The notes under the pieces: generated by a model
What the model was told of the DNA's origin: nothing
The model's input: only the letters and a program-made list of their open reading frames with translations
Database searches by the model: none
Position numbers and translations under genes: made by a program
In this document: positions 1 to 10,115 of the stretch, piece by piece
How the letters are laid out: every line of letters starts with the position of its first letter
Numbering within the stretch: the stretch's first letter is position 1
Assembly (NCBI RefSeq): GCF_000280495.2
Contig: NZ_CP018016.1
Coordinates: 1,674,001-1,738,000, forward strand
Origin: Kosakonia radicincitans DSM 16656
Lineage (GTDB): Bacteria; Pseudomonadota; Gammaproteobacteria; Enterobacterales; Enterobacteriaceae
Direction of reading: 5' to 3'
DNA: 64,000 bases

Positions 1-1
1 G

Positions 2-655
2 TCACTCGATTATCAGCGCAACAATGTCAAAGTCATCGCCTCCGATGCCGGTGTGACCGCCTGCCACAACGGCGGGACACACATGTCATTTGAGGATATG
101 GGGATTGTGCGCGGTCTGGCTCATTCGGTGGTGCTGGAGGTGACGGATGCGGTGATGTTCGCCGATATCCTGAACCAACTTGCTCACCTGGAAGGGTTCT
201 ACTGGGTGCGCACCATTCGTAAACAGGCGCCAACCATTTATCAACCGGGTTCACATTTCACCATCGGCAAAGGCAATGTTCTGCGTGACGGTACGGATAT
301 TACGCTGATTGCCAACGGCATTATGGTGGCTGAAGCGCTGGCTGCGGCGCAGCAACTGGCGCAGGAAGGCGTGAGTGCGGCAGTGATCGATATGTTTACC
401 TTAAAACCTATCGACCGCATGCTGGTGAAGAACTACGCCGAGAAGACCGGGCGGATTGTCACCTGCGAGAATCACAGCATTCATAACGGGCTGGGTTCGG
501 CCGTGGCGGAAGTGTTAGTGGAAAGCTGTCCGGTGCCGATGCGGCGCGTGGGCGTGAAGGAGCGCTATGGTCAGGTGGGAACGCAGGATTTTCTGCAAAA
601 AGAGTATGGGCTGACGGCGCAGGATATTGTGTCCGCCGCGCGGGAACTGCTGTAA
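2..655 (+). CDS. Transketolase, C-terminal subunit (5'-truncated by window edge)
   Basis: The reading frame is open from the first complete codon of the window, so the start lies upstream; 217 residues remain. The visible part covers the end of the pyrimidine-binding domain (SDAGVTACHNGGTHMSFEDMG) and the C-terminal transketolase domain, with the segment FTIGKGNVLRDGTDITLIANG. Transketolases move two-carbon ketol units between sugar phosphates using thiamine diphosphate. The wording of this C-terminus resembles the split transketolases in which N- and C-terminal halves are separate genes; Salmonella carries such a pair next to pta. Whether an N-terminal partner lies upstream cannot be seen. 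A terminator follows immediately, and the gene converges on pta. The family call is firm; the physiological substrate is unknown. Confidence 0.85.
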   Translation, partial: SLDYQRNNVKVIASDAGVTACHNGGTHMSFEDMGIVRGLAHSVVLEVTDAVMFADILNQLAHLEGFYWVRTIRKQAPTIYQPGSHFTIGKGNVLRDGTDITLIANGIMVAEALAAAQQLAQEGVSAAVIDMFTLKPIDRMLVKNYAEKTGRIVTCENHSIHNGLGSAVAEVLVESCPVPMRRVGVKERYGQVGTQDFLQKEYGLTAQDIVSAARELL

Positions 656-657
656 AT

Positions 658-690
658 AAAAAAGGCGACCGGATGGTCGCCTTTTGATTT
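658..690 (+). terminator. Rho-independent terminator of the transketolase gene
   Basis: A perfect 7-bp stem GGCGACC/GGTCGCC (664-670 with 675-681) with loop GGAT is followed by TTTTGATTTTT, right after the stop codon at 653-655. Confidence 0.85.
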
Positions 691-692
691 TT

Positions 693-718
693 GCCGAATG
701 GCGCTAACGCCATCCGAC
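693..718. repeat. REP-like palindromic element
   Basis: The stretch GCCGAATGGCG-CTAA-CGCCATCCGAC forms a near-perfect hairpin and looks like an enterobacterial REP unit. It sits in the convergent gap between the transketolase gene and pta, where it could protect mRNA 3' ends. Confidence 0.6.
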
Positions 719-722
719 ACAA

Positions 723-2864
723 TTACTGCTGCTGAGACGCCTGAATGGCGGTCAGTGCGATGGTGTAAACGATATCGTCAACCAGCGCGCCACGGGACAG
801 GTCGTTAACCGGTTTGCGCATACCCTGCAGCATCGGCCCGATGGAGATCAGGTCGGCAGAACGCTGTACCGCTTTGTAGGTGGTGTTACCGGTGTTCAGA
901 TCCGGGAAGATGAACACGGTAGCGCGACCGGCAACCGGAGAGTTCGGCGCTTTGGATTTCGCAACGTCAGCCATTACTGCGGCGTCGTACTGCAACGGAC
1001 CATCGATAACCAGGTCAGGACGTTTTTCCTGCGCCAGACGGGTTGCTTCACGCACTTTCTCTACATCGCTGCCTGCACCGGAGTTACCGGTGGAGTAGGA
1101 GAGCATTGCCACACGCGGCTCAATACCGAAAGCGATAGCAGAATCAGCAGACTGAATCGCGATTTCAGCCAGTTGTTCAGCGGTCGGATCCGGGTTGATC
1201 GCGCAGTCGCCATAAACGTAAACCTGTTCCGGCAGCAGCATGAAGAACACGGAAGAAACCAGAGAGCTGCCCGGCGCGGTTTTGATCAACTGCAGCGGCG
1301 GACGAATGGTGTTTGCGGTGGTGTGAACAGCACCGGAAACCAGACCATCAACTTCATCCTGTTCCAGCATCAGTGTGCCGAGAACTACGTTATCTTCCAG
1401 CTGTTCGCGGGCAACGGCTTCGGTCATACCCTTGCTCTTACGCAGCTCAACCAGACGAGCAACGTAGCTTTCGCGAACCACTTCAGGGTCAACGATTTCG
1501 ATACCAGTACCCAGTTCAACGCCCTGAGCCGCCGCAACGCGGTTGATCTCGTCCGGGTTACCCAGCAGGATACAAGTCGCGATGCCGCGTTCAGCACAAA
1601 TCGCTGCGGCTTTAACTGTACGCGGCTCGTCACCTTCCGGCAGAACAACACGTTTGCCTGCTTTGCGCGCCAGCTCGGTAAGCTGGTAACGGAAGGCTGG
1701 CGGAGAAAGACGACGGCTGCGCTCGGAAGTCGCGGTCAGGGAATCAATCCACTGTGCGTTGATGTAGCTGGCAACGTATTCCTGAACATTTTCAACACGT
1801 TCGCTATCGTCAGCCGGAACTTCCAGGTTGAAGCTTTGCAGGCTCAGGGAGGTCTGCCAGGTGTTGGTGTTCACCATAAATACCGGCAGGCCAGTAGCAA
1901 ATGCACGTTCACACAGTTTGCGAACGCTGGCTTCCATTTCGTAGCCGCCAGTCAGCAGCAGGGCACCGATTTCTACGCCGTTCATTGCGGCCAGGCAGGC
2001 AGCAACCAGCACGTCCGGACGATCTGCGGAAGTCACCAGCAGAGAACCCGGGCGGAAGTGTTCCAGCATGTGCGGAATGCTGCGCGCACAGAAAGTCACG
2101 GATTTCACGCGGCGGGTTTTGATATCGCCTTCGTTGACGATAGTTGCATTCAGGTGACGCGCCATATCGATTGCACGCGTGGCAATCAGATCAAAACTCC
2201 ATGGAATCGCGCCGAGTACCGGCAGCGGGCTGGTTTCCTGCAGTTTTGTCGCATCAACATGCACGACTTTCGCTTTGGAAGAGTCATCAAAAATTTCTGA
2301 CAGATCCGGGCGAGTACGGCCCTGATCGTCAACCGGTGCGTTTAGTTTGTTAACGATAACGCCGGTGATATTGGTATTTTTTGCGCCGCCGAAGCTGTTG
2401 CGGGTCAGTTCGATACGCTCTTTCAGCTGTTCCTGAGTATCAGTGCCCTGAGACATAACAAACACGATTTCTGCGTTCAGCGTTTTCGCGATTTCAAAGT
2501 TCAGCGAATCGGCAAACTGGTGTTTGCGGGTCGGCACCAGACCTTCTACCAGCACGACTTCAGCATCTTTGCTGCTTTCGTGGTAGCGCGCGATGATCTC
2601 TTCCATCAGCACGTCTTTCTGGTTGCTGGAGAGCAGCGACTCAACATGGCTCATTTTCAGCGGTTCAGCCGCTGGCAGGCCAGAAGTCGCACGCACGATG
2701 GTGGTGGTCTGGTCCGGAGCATCGCCGCCGGCGCGCGGCTGGGCGATCGGTTTAAAGACGCTCAGACGAACGCCTTTGCGTTCCATAGCACGGATAACGC
2801 CAAGGCTGACACTGGTCAGGCCGACGCTGGTTCCGGTAGGGATCAGCATAATAATACGGGACAC
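723..2864 (-). CDS. pta: Phosphate acetyltransferase
   Basis: Pta converts acetyl-CoA and phosphate to acetyl phosphate and CoA, the first step of overflow acetate production; it runs in reverse with AckA during acetate uptake. The product is 713 residues, close to the 714-residue E. coli enzyme. It has the three-part long form: an N-terminal P-loop-like domain beginning [22 protein letters not shown], a central DRTGG domain (roughly residues 215-330), and the C-terminal catalytic PTA_PTB domain (about residue 390 on, [17 protein letters not shown]). The gene follows ackA on the same strand after 78 bases that contain a stem-loop, so the two are probably cotranscribed. Its intermediate acetyl phosphate can phosphorylate response regulators such as RcsB, which is also encoded here. 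Confidence 0.98.
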   Translation of the reverse strand: MSRIIMLIPTGTSVGLTSVSLGVIRAMERKGVRLSVFKPIAQPRAGGDAPDQTTTIVRATSGLPAAEPLKMSHVESLLSSNQKDVLMEEIIARYHESSKDAEVVLVEGLVPTRKHQFADSLNFEIAKTLNAEIVFVMSQGTDTQEQLKERIELTRNSFGGAKNTNITGVIVNKLNAPVDDQGRTRPDLSEIFDDSSKAKVVHVDATKLQETSPLPVLGAIPWSFDLIATRAIDMARHLNATIVNEGDIKTRRVKSVTFCARSIPHMLEHFRPGSLLVTSADRPDVLVAACLAAMNGVEIGALLLTGGYEMEASVRKLCERAFATGLPVFMVNTNTWQTSLSLQSFNLEVPADDSERVENVQEYVASYINAQWIDSLTATSERSRRLSPPAFRYQLTELARKAGKRVVLPEGDEPRTVKAAAICAERGIATCILLGNPDEINRVAAAQGVELGTGIEIVDPEVVRESYVARLVELRKSKGMTEAVAREQLEDNVVLGTLMLEQDEVDGLVSGAVHTTANTIRPPLQLIKTAPGSSLVSSVFFMLLPEQVYVYGDCAINPDPTAEQLAEIAIQSADSAIAFGIEPRVAMLSYSTGNSGAGSDVEKVREATRLAQEKRPDLVIDGPLQYDAAVMADVAKSKAPNSPVAGRATVFIFPDLNTGNTTYKAVQRSADLISIGPMLQGMRKPVNDLSRGALVDDIVYTIALTAIQASQQQ

Positions 2865-2911
2865 GGTTAATCCTCTTTCGTTACCGTCATTGCAGACGGG
2901 TTACAAAACAG

Positions 2912-2935
2912 CACCGCCAGCGTTGGCTGGCGGTG
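2912..2935 (-). other. Intercistronic stem-loop between ackA and pta
   Basis: CACCGCCAGC and GCTGGCGGTG are perfect inverted copies around TTGG... core bases. No U-run follows in the ackA-to-pta direction, so it is more likely an mRNA-stability or attenuating hairpin than a full terminator. Confidence 0.55.
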
Positions 2936-2942
2936 TGGGTAA

Positions 2943-4145
2943 TCAGGCAGTCAGGCGGCTCGCGTCTTGCGCGATAACCAGTTCTTCGTTGGTCGGGATA
3001 ACAACGGCAGGACGGGTGCCTTCTTTGTTGATAAAGCCAGACTTGCCGAAACGGGCAGCCAGGTTACGTTCGTGGTCAACTTCAAAGCCCAGTACGCCCA
3101 GACGGCCCAGGGAGAGTTCACGTACCATTGCGGCGTTTTCACCGATACCACCAGTGAAGACAACGGCGTCCAGACGGCCATCCATCAGCGCAGTGTAAGA
3201 ACCGATGTATTTTGCCAGGCGGTGGCAGTAAACATCCATCGCACGTTTGGCGTCTTCTTTCTCTTTGTAGTTATCTTCTACATAACGGCAGTCGCTGGTG
3301 ACTTCAGTCAGACCCAGCAGGCCGGACTCTTTGGTCAGCATTTTGTTGATCGCTTCAACACTCATGCCCAGGGTGTCATGCAGATGGAACACGATAGCCG
3401 GATCGATATCACCGGAACGGGTGCCCATTACCAGACCTTCCAGCGGGGTCAGACCCATGGAGGTATCAACACATTTACCGTTGCGAATGGCGGAAACAGA
3501 ACCACCGTTGCCGAGGTGGCAAGTGATGATGTTCAGCTCTTCAACCGGTTTGTTCAGTACTTTGGCAGCTTCCTGAGTAACATAGAAGTGGCTGGTACCG
3601 TGCGCGCCGTAACGACGTACGCCGTGCTCTTTATACAGTTTGTACGGCAGAGCGTACAGGTAGGACTCTTCCGGCATCGTGGTGTGGAACGCGGTGTCGA
3701 AGACAGCAACGTTTTTGTCCTTCAGTTTCGGGAAGGATTTCAGCGCTTCAGCGATACCGATCAGGTGAGCCGGGTTATGCAGCGGTGCGAAAGAAGCTGC
3801 ATCTTTGATGCCCTGAATAACAGATTCATCGATCACAACAGAGCTGGTGTATTTTTCGCCACCGTGCACGATACGGTGACCGATAGCAGTCAACTGTGCA
3901 GACAGTTCTGGTTTTTGTGCCAGAATAGTGTTAACGATAAAGTTCAGCGCTTCACTGTGAGCGGCACCTGCACCTAAAGCCGCTTCTTGTTTACCGCCAT
4001 CGATTTTCCACTTGATGCGTGCTTCAGGGAGATGGAAACATTCGGCTAAACCAGAAAGGTATTCGTCACCGTTAGATGCATCGATGATGGCAAATTTCAG
4101 CGAGGAACTACCGCAGTTCAGAACCAGTACTAACTTACTCGACAT
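2943..4145 (-). CDS. ackA: Acetate kinase
   Basis: AckA transfers phosphate from acetyl phosphate to ADP, giving acetate and ATP, and works reversibly. The 400-residue product has the ASKHA-fold signatures of the family: the N-terminal phosphate-binding motif [11 protein letters not shown] (residues 7-17), the second signature around [21 protein letters not shown], and [11 protein letters not shown] near the C-terminus. Length equals that of E. coli AckA. It is the first gene of an ackA-pta unit. The upstream 337 bases are shared with divergent yfbV and hold the promoters for both. Confidence 0.99.
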   Translation of the reverse strand: MSSKLVLVLNCGSSSLKFAIIDASNGDEYLSGLAECFHLPEARIKWKIDGGKQEAALGAGAAHSEALNFIVNTILAQKPELSAQLTAIGHRIVHGGEKYTSSVVIDESVIQGIKDAASFAPLHNPAHLIGIAEALKSFPKLKDKNVAVFDTAFHTTMPEESYLYALPYKLYKEHGVRRYGAHGTSHFYVTQEAAKVLNKPVEELNIITCHLGNGGSVSAIRNGKCVDTSMGLTPLEGLVMGTRSGDIDPAIVFHLHDTLGMSVEAINKMLTKESGLLGLTEVTSDCRYVEDNYKEKEDAKRAMDVYCHRLAKYIGSYTALMDGRLDAVVFTGGIGENAAMVRELSLGRLGVLGFEVDHERNLAARFGKSGFINKEGTRPAVVIPTNEELVIAQDASRLTA

Positions 4146-4482
4146 GGAAGTACCTATTTATGATACGTGGCTAAAAAAGGTCAGTGAGTCGCACAGCGTA
4201 GCGCAGGTTGACGCTGACATTTATGATTAACATCATGCTGAATATATTTTTTGGCATGATGGAAGAATACATAAGATTTTAAGCTATTTTGCGCAAATTT
4301 CAGACAGTGGCATAATGAGCTTTAAATTTGACGATTTAACAATAGTCGTCTATAGGCCCTGGTCAGGCTGCCACAGGATACCTGATACCAGGTGGGATTG
4401 ACAAAAAATTTTAACGTTGTCATCCGTAGTTGTTGTTTTGCACAAATTTTTTAATTTTTATATGTGAAGTTGAGGTAAGACC
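4146..4482. promoter_or_regulatory. Divergent ackA / yfbV regulatory region
   Basis: This 337-base AT-rich gap holds no ORF. It contains an 8-bp perfect inverted repeat, CATCATGC (4231-4238) and GCATGATG (4254-4261), on the ackA side. A second dyad on the yfbV side pairs CCTGGTCAGG (4359-4368) with CCTGATACCAGG (4381-4392), with a two-base bulge. A consensus -35 hexamer TTGACA lies at 4398-4403 towards yfbV, but I see no good -10 at the right distance. Positions are read directly; regulatory roles are inferred. Confidence 0.5.
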
Positions 4483-4938
4483 ATGTCCACTTCTGAGAAT
4501 CGACCCGTTAGTTTCTTCAGTTTGTTTCGTCGAGGTCAGCGCTATGCGAAGACCTGGCCCATGGAAAAACGCCTCGCTCCGGTGTTTGTTGAGAATCGCG
4601 TGATCCGCGCAACGCGTCACGCTATCCGCTTTATGCCGCCGCTGGCGGTCTTCACTCTGTGCTGGCAAATCGCGCTTGGCGGTCAGCTTGGCCCGGCAGT
4701 GGCAACCGCGCTGTTTGCCCTGAGCCTGCCAATGCAGGGGCTATGGTGGCTGGGTAAACGTTCCGTCACGCCGCTACCGCCTTCCATTCTGCACTGGTTT
4801 TACGAAGTGCGGGGCAAGCTCCAGGAAGCAGGACAGGCGCTGGCGCCGTTCGAAGGCAAACCTGATTACCAGGCGCTGGCAGATACTCTTAAACGTGCTT
4901 TCAAGCAGCTGGATAAAACATTTCTTGATGATCTGTGA
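4483..4938 (+). CDS. yfbV: YfbV, UPF0208 inner-membrane protein
   Basis: The 151-residue protein matches E. coli YfbV in length and sequence. It has a basic N-terminus ([20 protein letters not shown]) and two hydrophobic segments at about residues 46-63 ([18 protein letters not shown]) and 66-90, then a cytoplasmic helical tail. In E. coli, YfbV limits MatP-driven compaction of the Ter region to that part of the chromosome; the mechanism is not known. The ATG is preceded by a GAGGTAAG Shine-Dalgarno sequence. A terminator follows before yfbU. Confidence 0.93.
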   Translation: MSTSENRPVSFFSLFRRGQRYAKTWPMEKRLAPVFVENRVIRATRHAIRFMPPLAVFTLCWQIALGGQLGPAVATALFALSLPMQGLWWLGKRSVTPLPPSILHWFYEVRGKLQEAGQALAPFEGKPDYQALADTLKRAFKQLDKTFLDDL

Positions 4939-4965
4939 CGCCATCAGGAATCGCAGTCTATATAA

Positions 4966-4998
4966 AAGAAGACATCTTTGCGGTGGCTTCTTTTTTTA
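4966..4998 (+). terminator. Terminator after yfbV
   Basis: AAGAAGACA and TGGCTTCTT form a 9-bp stem with one mismatch, followed by a run of seven T. It separates yfbV from yfbU. Confidence 0.7.
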
Positions 4999-5061
4999 TT
5001 TTCATTTTGATCTACGCAACACCCCCGGCAAATCAAGAAAGCCATCGTTTTCAGCATGTAA

Positions 5062-5604
<543 letters not shown>

Positions 5605-5614
5605 GGAGGTGAGT

Positions 5615-6274
5615 GTGCAGTGCAAAGGATTTCTGTTTGATCTGGATGGCACGTTGGTTAATTCTCTGCCCGTTGTTGAACGGGCATGGTGTAGCTGGGC
5701 TGACAGGTTTGGCATCGCGCATGATGAAGTGCTGAATTTCATCCATGGCAAACAGGCGATTACCTCGCTGCGTCACTTTATGCCGGGAAAATCGGAAGAG
5801 GATATTGCCGCCGAGTTTACCTGGCTGGAAGCCATCGAAGCGGCGGATACCGACGGGATCGCTCCGTTGCCCGGTGCTATCGCATTACTGCAGCACCTCG
5901 ATTCGGCAGGGATTCCGTGGGCGATTGTTACTTCCGGTTCCGTGCCGGTTGCTCACGCCCGTCACCGCGCAGCCGGTCTGCCTGCGCCGGAAGTGTTTAT
6001 CACCGCCGAGCAGGTTAAACATGGTAAACCTGCTCCGGATGCTTATCTGCTTGGCGCAGAGCGGCTGGGGCTGGTGCCACAGGATTGTGTGGTGGTTGAA
6101 GATGCCGCCGCGGGCGTTTTATCCGGGCTGGCGGCAGGATGCCACGTCATTGCGGTAAATGTTCCGGCCGATTCTCCCCGGCTTGATGAAGCCGATTTCG
6201 TACTTACCAGCCTCGAAGCGCTGAATGTTGCGAAGCAGTCAGACGGAACGGCGATTGTCACGCTGAATGCCTGA
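5615..6274 (+). CDS. hxpA: HAD-family sugar phosphatase (YfbT/HxpA)
   Basis: This is a haloacid-dehalogenase phosphatase of 219 residues; the E. coli homologue dephosphorylates hexitol and sugar phosphates. Motif I FDLDGT is at about residues 7-12, with the nucleophile Asp first and the general acid two residues later. Motif II is TSGS (about 107-110), the motif III lysine is in HGKPAPDAY, and motif IV is VVEDAAAG. The GTG at 5615 is chosen because AGGAGG (5604-5609) sits five bases upstream and the protein then aligns with E. coli; a GTG at 5609 would overlap that Shine-Dalgarno sequence. A strong terminator follows. Confidence 0.92.
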   Translation: MQCKGFLFDLDGTLVNSLPVVERAWCSWADRFGIAHDEVLNFIHGKQAITSLRHFMPGKSEEDIAAEFTWLEAIEAADTDGIAPLPGAIALLQHLDSAGIPWAIVTSGSVPVAHARHRAAGLPAPEVFITAEQVKHGKPAPDAYLLGAERLGLVPQDCVVVEDAAAGVLSGLAAGCHVIAVNVPADSPRLDEADFVLTSLEALNVAKQSDGTAIVTLNA

Positions 6275-6285
6275 ACCCATGATTT

Positions 6286-6310
6286 AACCCCACATTTGTG
6301 GGGTTTTTTT
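6286..6310 (+). terminator. Terminator after hxpA
   Basis: AACCCCAC and GTGGGGTT form a perfect 8-bp stem with loop ATTT, followed by a run of T up to 6310. Confidence 0.9.
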
Positions 6311-6350
6311 ATGGCACTATTTCCCCTCCATCAACTGACAAGGATATGTT

Positions 6351-8183
6351 GTGAACGGTGAACTGATTTGGGTGCTGTGTCTGCTGGCTATTACCGTTGT
6401 GCTTTTCGCAACGGGGAAAGTACGCATGGATGCGGTGGCGCTGTTTGTGATTGTCGCCTTTGTCTTAAGTGGCATACTCACTCTGCCCGAGGCCTTTTCA
6501 GGTTTTAGCGATCCCAATGTGATCCTGATTGCCGCACTGTTTATTATCGGCGATGGCCTGGTGCGCACCGGCGTGGCAACGAATATGGGCGCCTGGCTGG
6601 TTGAGATGGCTGGCAGCAGCGAAGTGAAAATGTTGGTGCTGCTCATGTTTACCGTTGCCGGTCTGGGCGCGTTTATGAGTTCGACTGGTGTGGTGGCGAT
6701 TTTTATACCGGTGGTCATGAGCGTTTCGCTACGCATGCAGATTTCGCCTTCACGACTGATGATGCCGCTCAGTTTCGCCGGGCTTATCAGCGGCATGATG
6801 ACGCTGGTGGCAACGCCGCCTAACCTGGTGGTGAACAGCGAACTGTTGCGAGAAGGCATGAAAGGATTTGGCTTTTTTAGCGTGACGCCGCTGGGCCTGG
6901 TGATTCTGCTGCTGGGGATCATCTATATGCTGCTGATGCGTTTTATGTTGAAAGGGGATGATGAGCAAGCGCAGCGTGACGGCTGGAAGCGTCGCTCGTT
7001 TCGTGAGTTGATTAAAGAGTACCGCCTTACCGGGCGCGCGCGCCGCCTTGCTATTCGTCCCGGTTCCCCTTTGATCGGCCAGCGCCTTGATGATTTGCGG
7101 CTTCGCGAACGTTATGGCGCGAATGTTATCGGCGTCGAACGCTGGAGGCGTTTTCGGCGGGTAATTGTCAACGTTAATGGTGTCTCCGAGTTTCGTGCCC
7201 GCGACGTTCTGCTGATTGACATGTCTGCTGCTGAAGTGAATTTGCGTGAATTCTGTGCCGAACAGTTGCTGGAACCCATGGTGCTACGTGGTGAATATTT
7301 TTCCGATCAAGCGCTGGATGTGGGGATGGCGGAAGTGTCGTTAATTCCGGATTCTGAACTGATAGGTAAGACGGTCCGCGAAATCGGTTTTCGTACCCGT
7401 TACGGCTTAAACGTGGTCGGCCTGAAGCGCAACGGCGAGGCGGTTGACGGTGTGATTACGGATATCACGCTGGAACTGGGCGATATTTTCCTGGTCGTCG
7501 GTAACTGGAAACTGATCCGTCAGTTGGGCTCTCACGGCCGCGATTTTGTGGTGCTCAATTTACCGGTTGAAGAGAGCGCTGCTTCGCCTGCCCATAGCCA
7601 GGCGCCGCATGCAATTTTTTGCCTGGTGCTGATGGTTGCCCTGATGCTCACCGATGAAATCCCCAACCCGATCGCTGCGATTATCGCCTGCATGTTAATG
7701 GGGAAATTCCGCTGTATTGATGCTGAAAGCGCCTATAAGGCCATTCATTGGCCGAGCATTATTCTGATCGTCGGGATGATGCCTTTTGCGCTGGCGCTGC
7801 AAAAAACCGGCGGCGTGGATCTGGTGGTTAAGGGGTTGATGGATATCGGCGGCGGTTACGGGCCGCACGTTATGCTGATCTGCCTGTTTATCATGTGCGC
7901 GGTCATCGGGCTGTTTATCTCGAACACCGCCACTGCGGTGCTGATGGCACCGATTGCGCTGGCGGCGGCAAAATCGATGGGCGTTTCGCCGTATCCGTTT
8001 GTCATGATGGTGGCAATGGCGGCATCAGCCGCATTTATGACGCCAGTTTCATCACCGGTCAATACGCTGGTGCTCGGGCCAGGCAATTACCAGTTTAGTG
8101 ATTTTGTTAAGATCGGTGTGCCGTTTACGCTGCTGGTGATGGTGGTTTGTGCGGTGCTGATCCCGATACTGTTTCCGTTTTGA
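6351..8183 (+). CDS. yfbS: YfbS, SLC13-type transporter with two RCK-C domains
   Basis: The 610-residue protein matches E. coli YfbS in length. Hydrophobic helices run from residue 4 to about 200 and again from about 415 to the end. Between them lie two cytoplasmic TrkA-C/RCK-C domains (about residues 225-310 and 320-405), recognised by [26 protein letters not shown] and the related [23 protein letters not shown]. The fold is that of divalent anion:Na+ symporters (SLC13/CitMHS-like), with the SSTGV and SNTATAVLM helical-hairpin motifs. The substrate is not established. The start is GTG with AAGGA upstream. It converges on yfbR across a bidirectional hairpin. Confidence 0.93.
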   Translation: MNGELIWVLCLLAITVVLFATGKVRMDAVALFVIVAFVLSGILTLPEAFSGFSDPNVILIAALFIIGDGLVRTGVATNMGAWLVEMAGSSEVKMLVLLMFTVAGLGAFMSSTGVVAIFIPVVMSVSLRMQISPSRLMMPLSFAGLISGMMTLVATPPNLVVNSELLREGMKGFGFFSVTPLGLVILLLGIIYMLLMRFMLKGDDEQAQRDGWKRRSFRELIKEYRLTGRARRLAIRPGSPLIGQRLDDLRLRERYGANVIGVERWRRFRRVIVNVNGVSEFRARDVLLIDMSAAEVNLREFCAEQLLEPMVLRGEYFSDQALDVGMAEVSLIPDSELIGKTVREIGFRTRYGLNVVGLKRNGEAVDGVITDITLELGDIFLVVGNWKLIRQLGSHGRDFVVLNLPVEESAASPAHSQAPHAIFCLVLMVALMLTDEIPNPIAAIIACMLMGKFRCIDAESAYKAIHWPSIILIVGMMPFALALQKTGGVDLVVKGLMDIGGGYGPHVMLICLFIMCAVIGLFISNTATAVLMAPIALAAAKSMGVSPYPFVMMVAMAASAAFMTPVSSPVNTLVLGPGNYQFSDFVKIGVPFTLLVMVVCAVLIPILFPF

Positions 8184-8188
8184 CGCGT

Positions 8189-8213
8189 TTGCCGGGTGGC
8201 ATTCACCCGGCAA
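8189..8213. terminator. Bidirectional hairpin between yfbS and yfbR
   Basis: TTGCCGGGTG and CACCCGGCAA are perfect inverted copies separating two convergent genes. The flanking T/A tracts are short, so termination strength is uncertain. Confidence 0.7.
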
Positions 8214-8220
8214 AGAATAC

Positions 8221-8820
8221 TTACAGCGGTGAGTCCTGGCTGATTTCATCCAGCGATAAATGGAAACTCGGCACAAAAACCTGCATGAAGTAATCCATTT
8301 CCGGGCTGCGCCGGGCATCAAGGGTTTTTTCGAGGCGAGATTTTGCCAGCCCGAATTCATTGTTGCCGGCGGAAAGCTCTTCCAGACATTTCAGATAGGC
8401 GCATAGTGCATCTGCCTGTTTCACGATCGCTTTTTCTTCCGCGCTATAGTGATGTTCATCAATCAGCGGCGCAAAAATATCCTGCAACTCTTCCGGTACC
8501 ATTTCGACCAACTTTTGCTGGGCAATCTTTTCAATCGCCTTATATTCCTGCGCAATTTGTGAATTGAAATACTTTACCGGGGTGGGCAGATCGCCGGTCA
8601 GAACTTCCGATGCGTCGTGGTACATAGCCAGTAACGCAATACGTTCGGCATTCAGTTGACCATTGAATTTACGGTTTTTTATCGCCGCCAGCGCATGGGC
8701 GACCATCGCCACTTGCAGGCTGTGCTCGGACACATTTTCGGTGCGTACGTTGCGCATCAGCGGCCAACGATTGATCAGTTTAAGGCGGGAAAGGTGGGCG
8801 AAGAAATGACTCTGACTCAT
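8221..8820 (-). CDS. yfbR: 5'-deoxynucleotidase YfbR (HD domain)
   Basis: YfbR hydrolyses deoxyribonucleoside 5'-monophosphates to nucleosides and phosphate, with strict preference for deoxy sugars. The 199-residue product has the HD-domain metal ligands where the family places them: His33 in SEHSLQVA, and His68-Asp69 in [20 protein letters not shown] distal Asp lies in [11 protein letters not shown]. Length equals that of the E. coli protein. It lies 80 bases downstream of alaA on the same strand. Confidence 0.96.
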   Translation of the reverse strand: MSQSHFFAHLSRLKLINRWPLMRNVRTENVSEHSLQVAMVAHALAAIKNRKFNGQLNAERIALLAMYHDASEVLTGDLPTPVKYFNSQIAQEYKAIEKIAQQKLVEMVPEELQDIFAPLIDEHHYSAEEKAIVKQADALCAYLKCLEELSAGNNEFGLAKSRLEKTLDARRSPEMDYFMQVFVPSFHLSLDEISQDSPL

Positions 8821-8900
8821 AGTTAACCTTGTCTGTGACTGCGACCTGAGTCATTGTGCGCAGAGTGTGGGGGAAGATGCAAATCCTCCCCCGATGAAGA

Positions 8901-10115
8901 TCACTGATGATAACCAGAGAGGAAACGGCCAAAACGGCTGATCGCCATCTCCAGATCGTCTTCGCGCGGCAGCGTCACGATACGTACGTGATCCGGCCAC
9001 GGCCAGTTGAATGCGGAACCCTGCACCAACAGCACTTTTTCCTGTAGCAGGAAGTCGAGCACCATCTTTTGATCGTCGTGAATATTAAAGCGTTTCGCGT
9101 CAATTTTCGGGAACATGTAGAGTGCGCCGCTGGGCTTCACGCAGGAAACCCCGGGGATTTCATTAATCAGTTCCCATGCACGGTTGCGCTGTTCATACAG
9201 ACGACCGCCCGGCACAATAAATTCACTGATACTCTGGTAACCGCCGAGCGCAGTCTGAATTGCGTGCTGTGCCGGAACGTTGGCGCAAAGGCGCATCGAG
9301 GCCAGCATTTCCAGCCCTTCGATATAGCCTTTCGCGTGTTTTTTCGGCCCACTCAGCACCATCCAGCCCTGGCGGAAGCCTGCCACGCGGTAGGTTTTTG
9401 ACAGACCATTAAAGGTAATAGTGAACAGATCCGGCGCCAGTGCGGCGATAGAGTGGTGCTCGGCCGCGTCGTAAAGAATTTTGTCGTAGATCTCATCGGC
9501 GAAGATGATCAGGTTGTGCTGACGCGCAATCTCAACCACCTCCATCAATAGTTCTTTTGAATAAACCGCACCGGTAGGGTTATTCGGGTTGATAATCACA
9601 ATACCACGGGTGCGCGGTGTGATTTTGGCGCGAATATCGTCAAGATCCGGGAACCAGCCAGCAGATTCATCACACAGATAATGTACGGCTTTGCCACCGG
9701 AAAGCGACACGGCCGCTGTCCACAGCGGGTAATCCGGGGCGGGAACCAGCATTTCGTCACCGCTGTTAAGCAGCGCCTGCATCGACTGAACGATCAGTTC
9801 AGAAACACCGTTACCAATATAGATATCTTCAACGGTGACTTCGCGCATACCGCGCGCCTGATAGTGCTGCATGATCGCTTTACGGGCTGAATAAAGCCCT
9901 TTGGAATCGCAATAGCCTTGCGCGCCTGGCAGGTTACGAATCACATCAACCAGAATTTCATCCGGCGCTTCGAAGCCGAATGGAGCAGGGTTGCCGATGT
10001 TAAGTTTAAGAACTTTATTGCCTTCTTCTTCCAGACGCTTTGCTTCTTTCAGAACCGGGCCACGGATGTCGTAACAGACATTATCTAATTTGCTGGATTT
10101 TTCGATGGAGGACAT
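8901..10115 (-). CDS. alaA: Glutamate-pyruvate aminotransferase AlaA
   Basis: AlaA makes alanine from pyruvate and glutamate and is one of the main alanine-forming transaminases in enteric bacteria. The 404-residue protein is a fold-type I, class I/II aminotransferase. The PLP Schiff-base lysine is Lys240 in FNGLSKTYRVAGFRQGW. Other family motifs are NPNNPTGAVYS (around 177-187), FADEIYDKI (phosphate/pyridine contacts), and the arginine near the C-terminus in PDHVRIVTLP that binds the substrate carboxylate. The long gap upstream separates it from divergent lrhA. Confidence 0.97.
   Translation of the reverse strand: MSSIEKSSKLDNVCYDIRGPVLKEAKRLEEEGNKVLKLNIGNPAPFGFEAPDEILVDVIRNLPGAQGYCDSKGLYSARKAIMQHYQARGMREVTVEDIYIGNGVSELIVQSMQALLNSGDEMLVPAPDYPLWTAAVSLSGGKAVHYLCDESAGWFPDLDDIRAKITPRTRGIVIINPNNPTGAVYSKELLMEVVEIARQHNLIIFADEIYDKILYDAAEHHSIAALAPDLFTITFNGLSKTYRVAGFRQGWMVLSGPKKHAKGYIEGLEMLASMRLCANVPAQHAIQTALGGYQSISEFIVPGGRLYEQRNRAWELINEIPGVSCVKPSGALYMFPKIDAKRFNIHDDQKMVLDFLLQEKVLLVQGSAFNWPWPDHVRIVTLPREDDLEMAISRFGRFLSGYHQ

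Noticed and set aside
1173..2300. 375-codon open frame on the plus strand opposite pta
   Set aside because: It mirrors the codon bias of pta, has no ribosome site, and matches no known family. pta is fully supported on the other strand.
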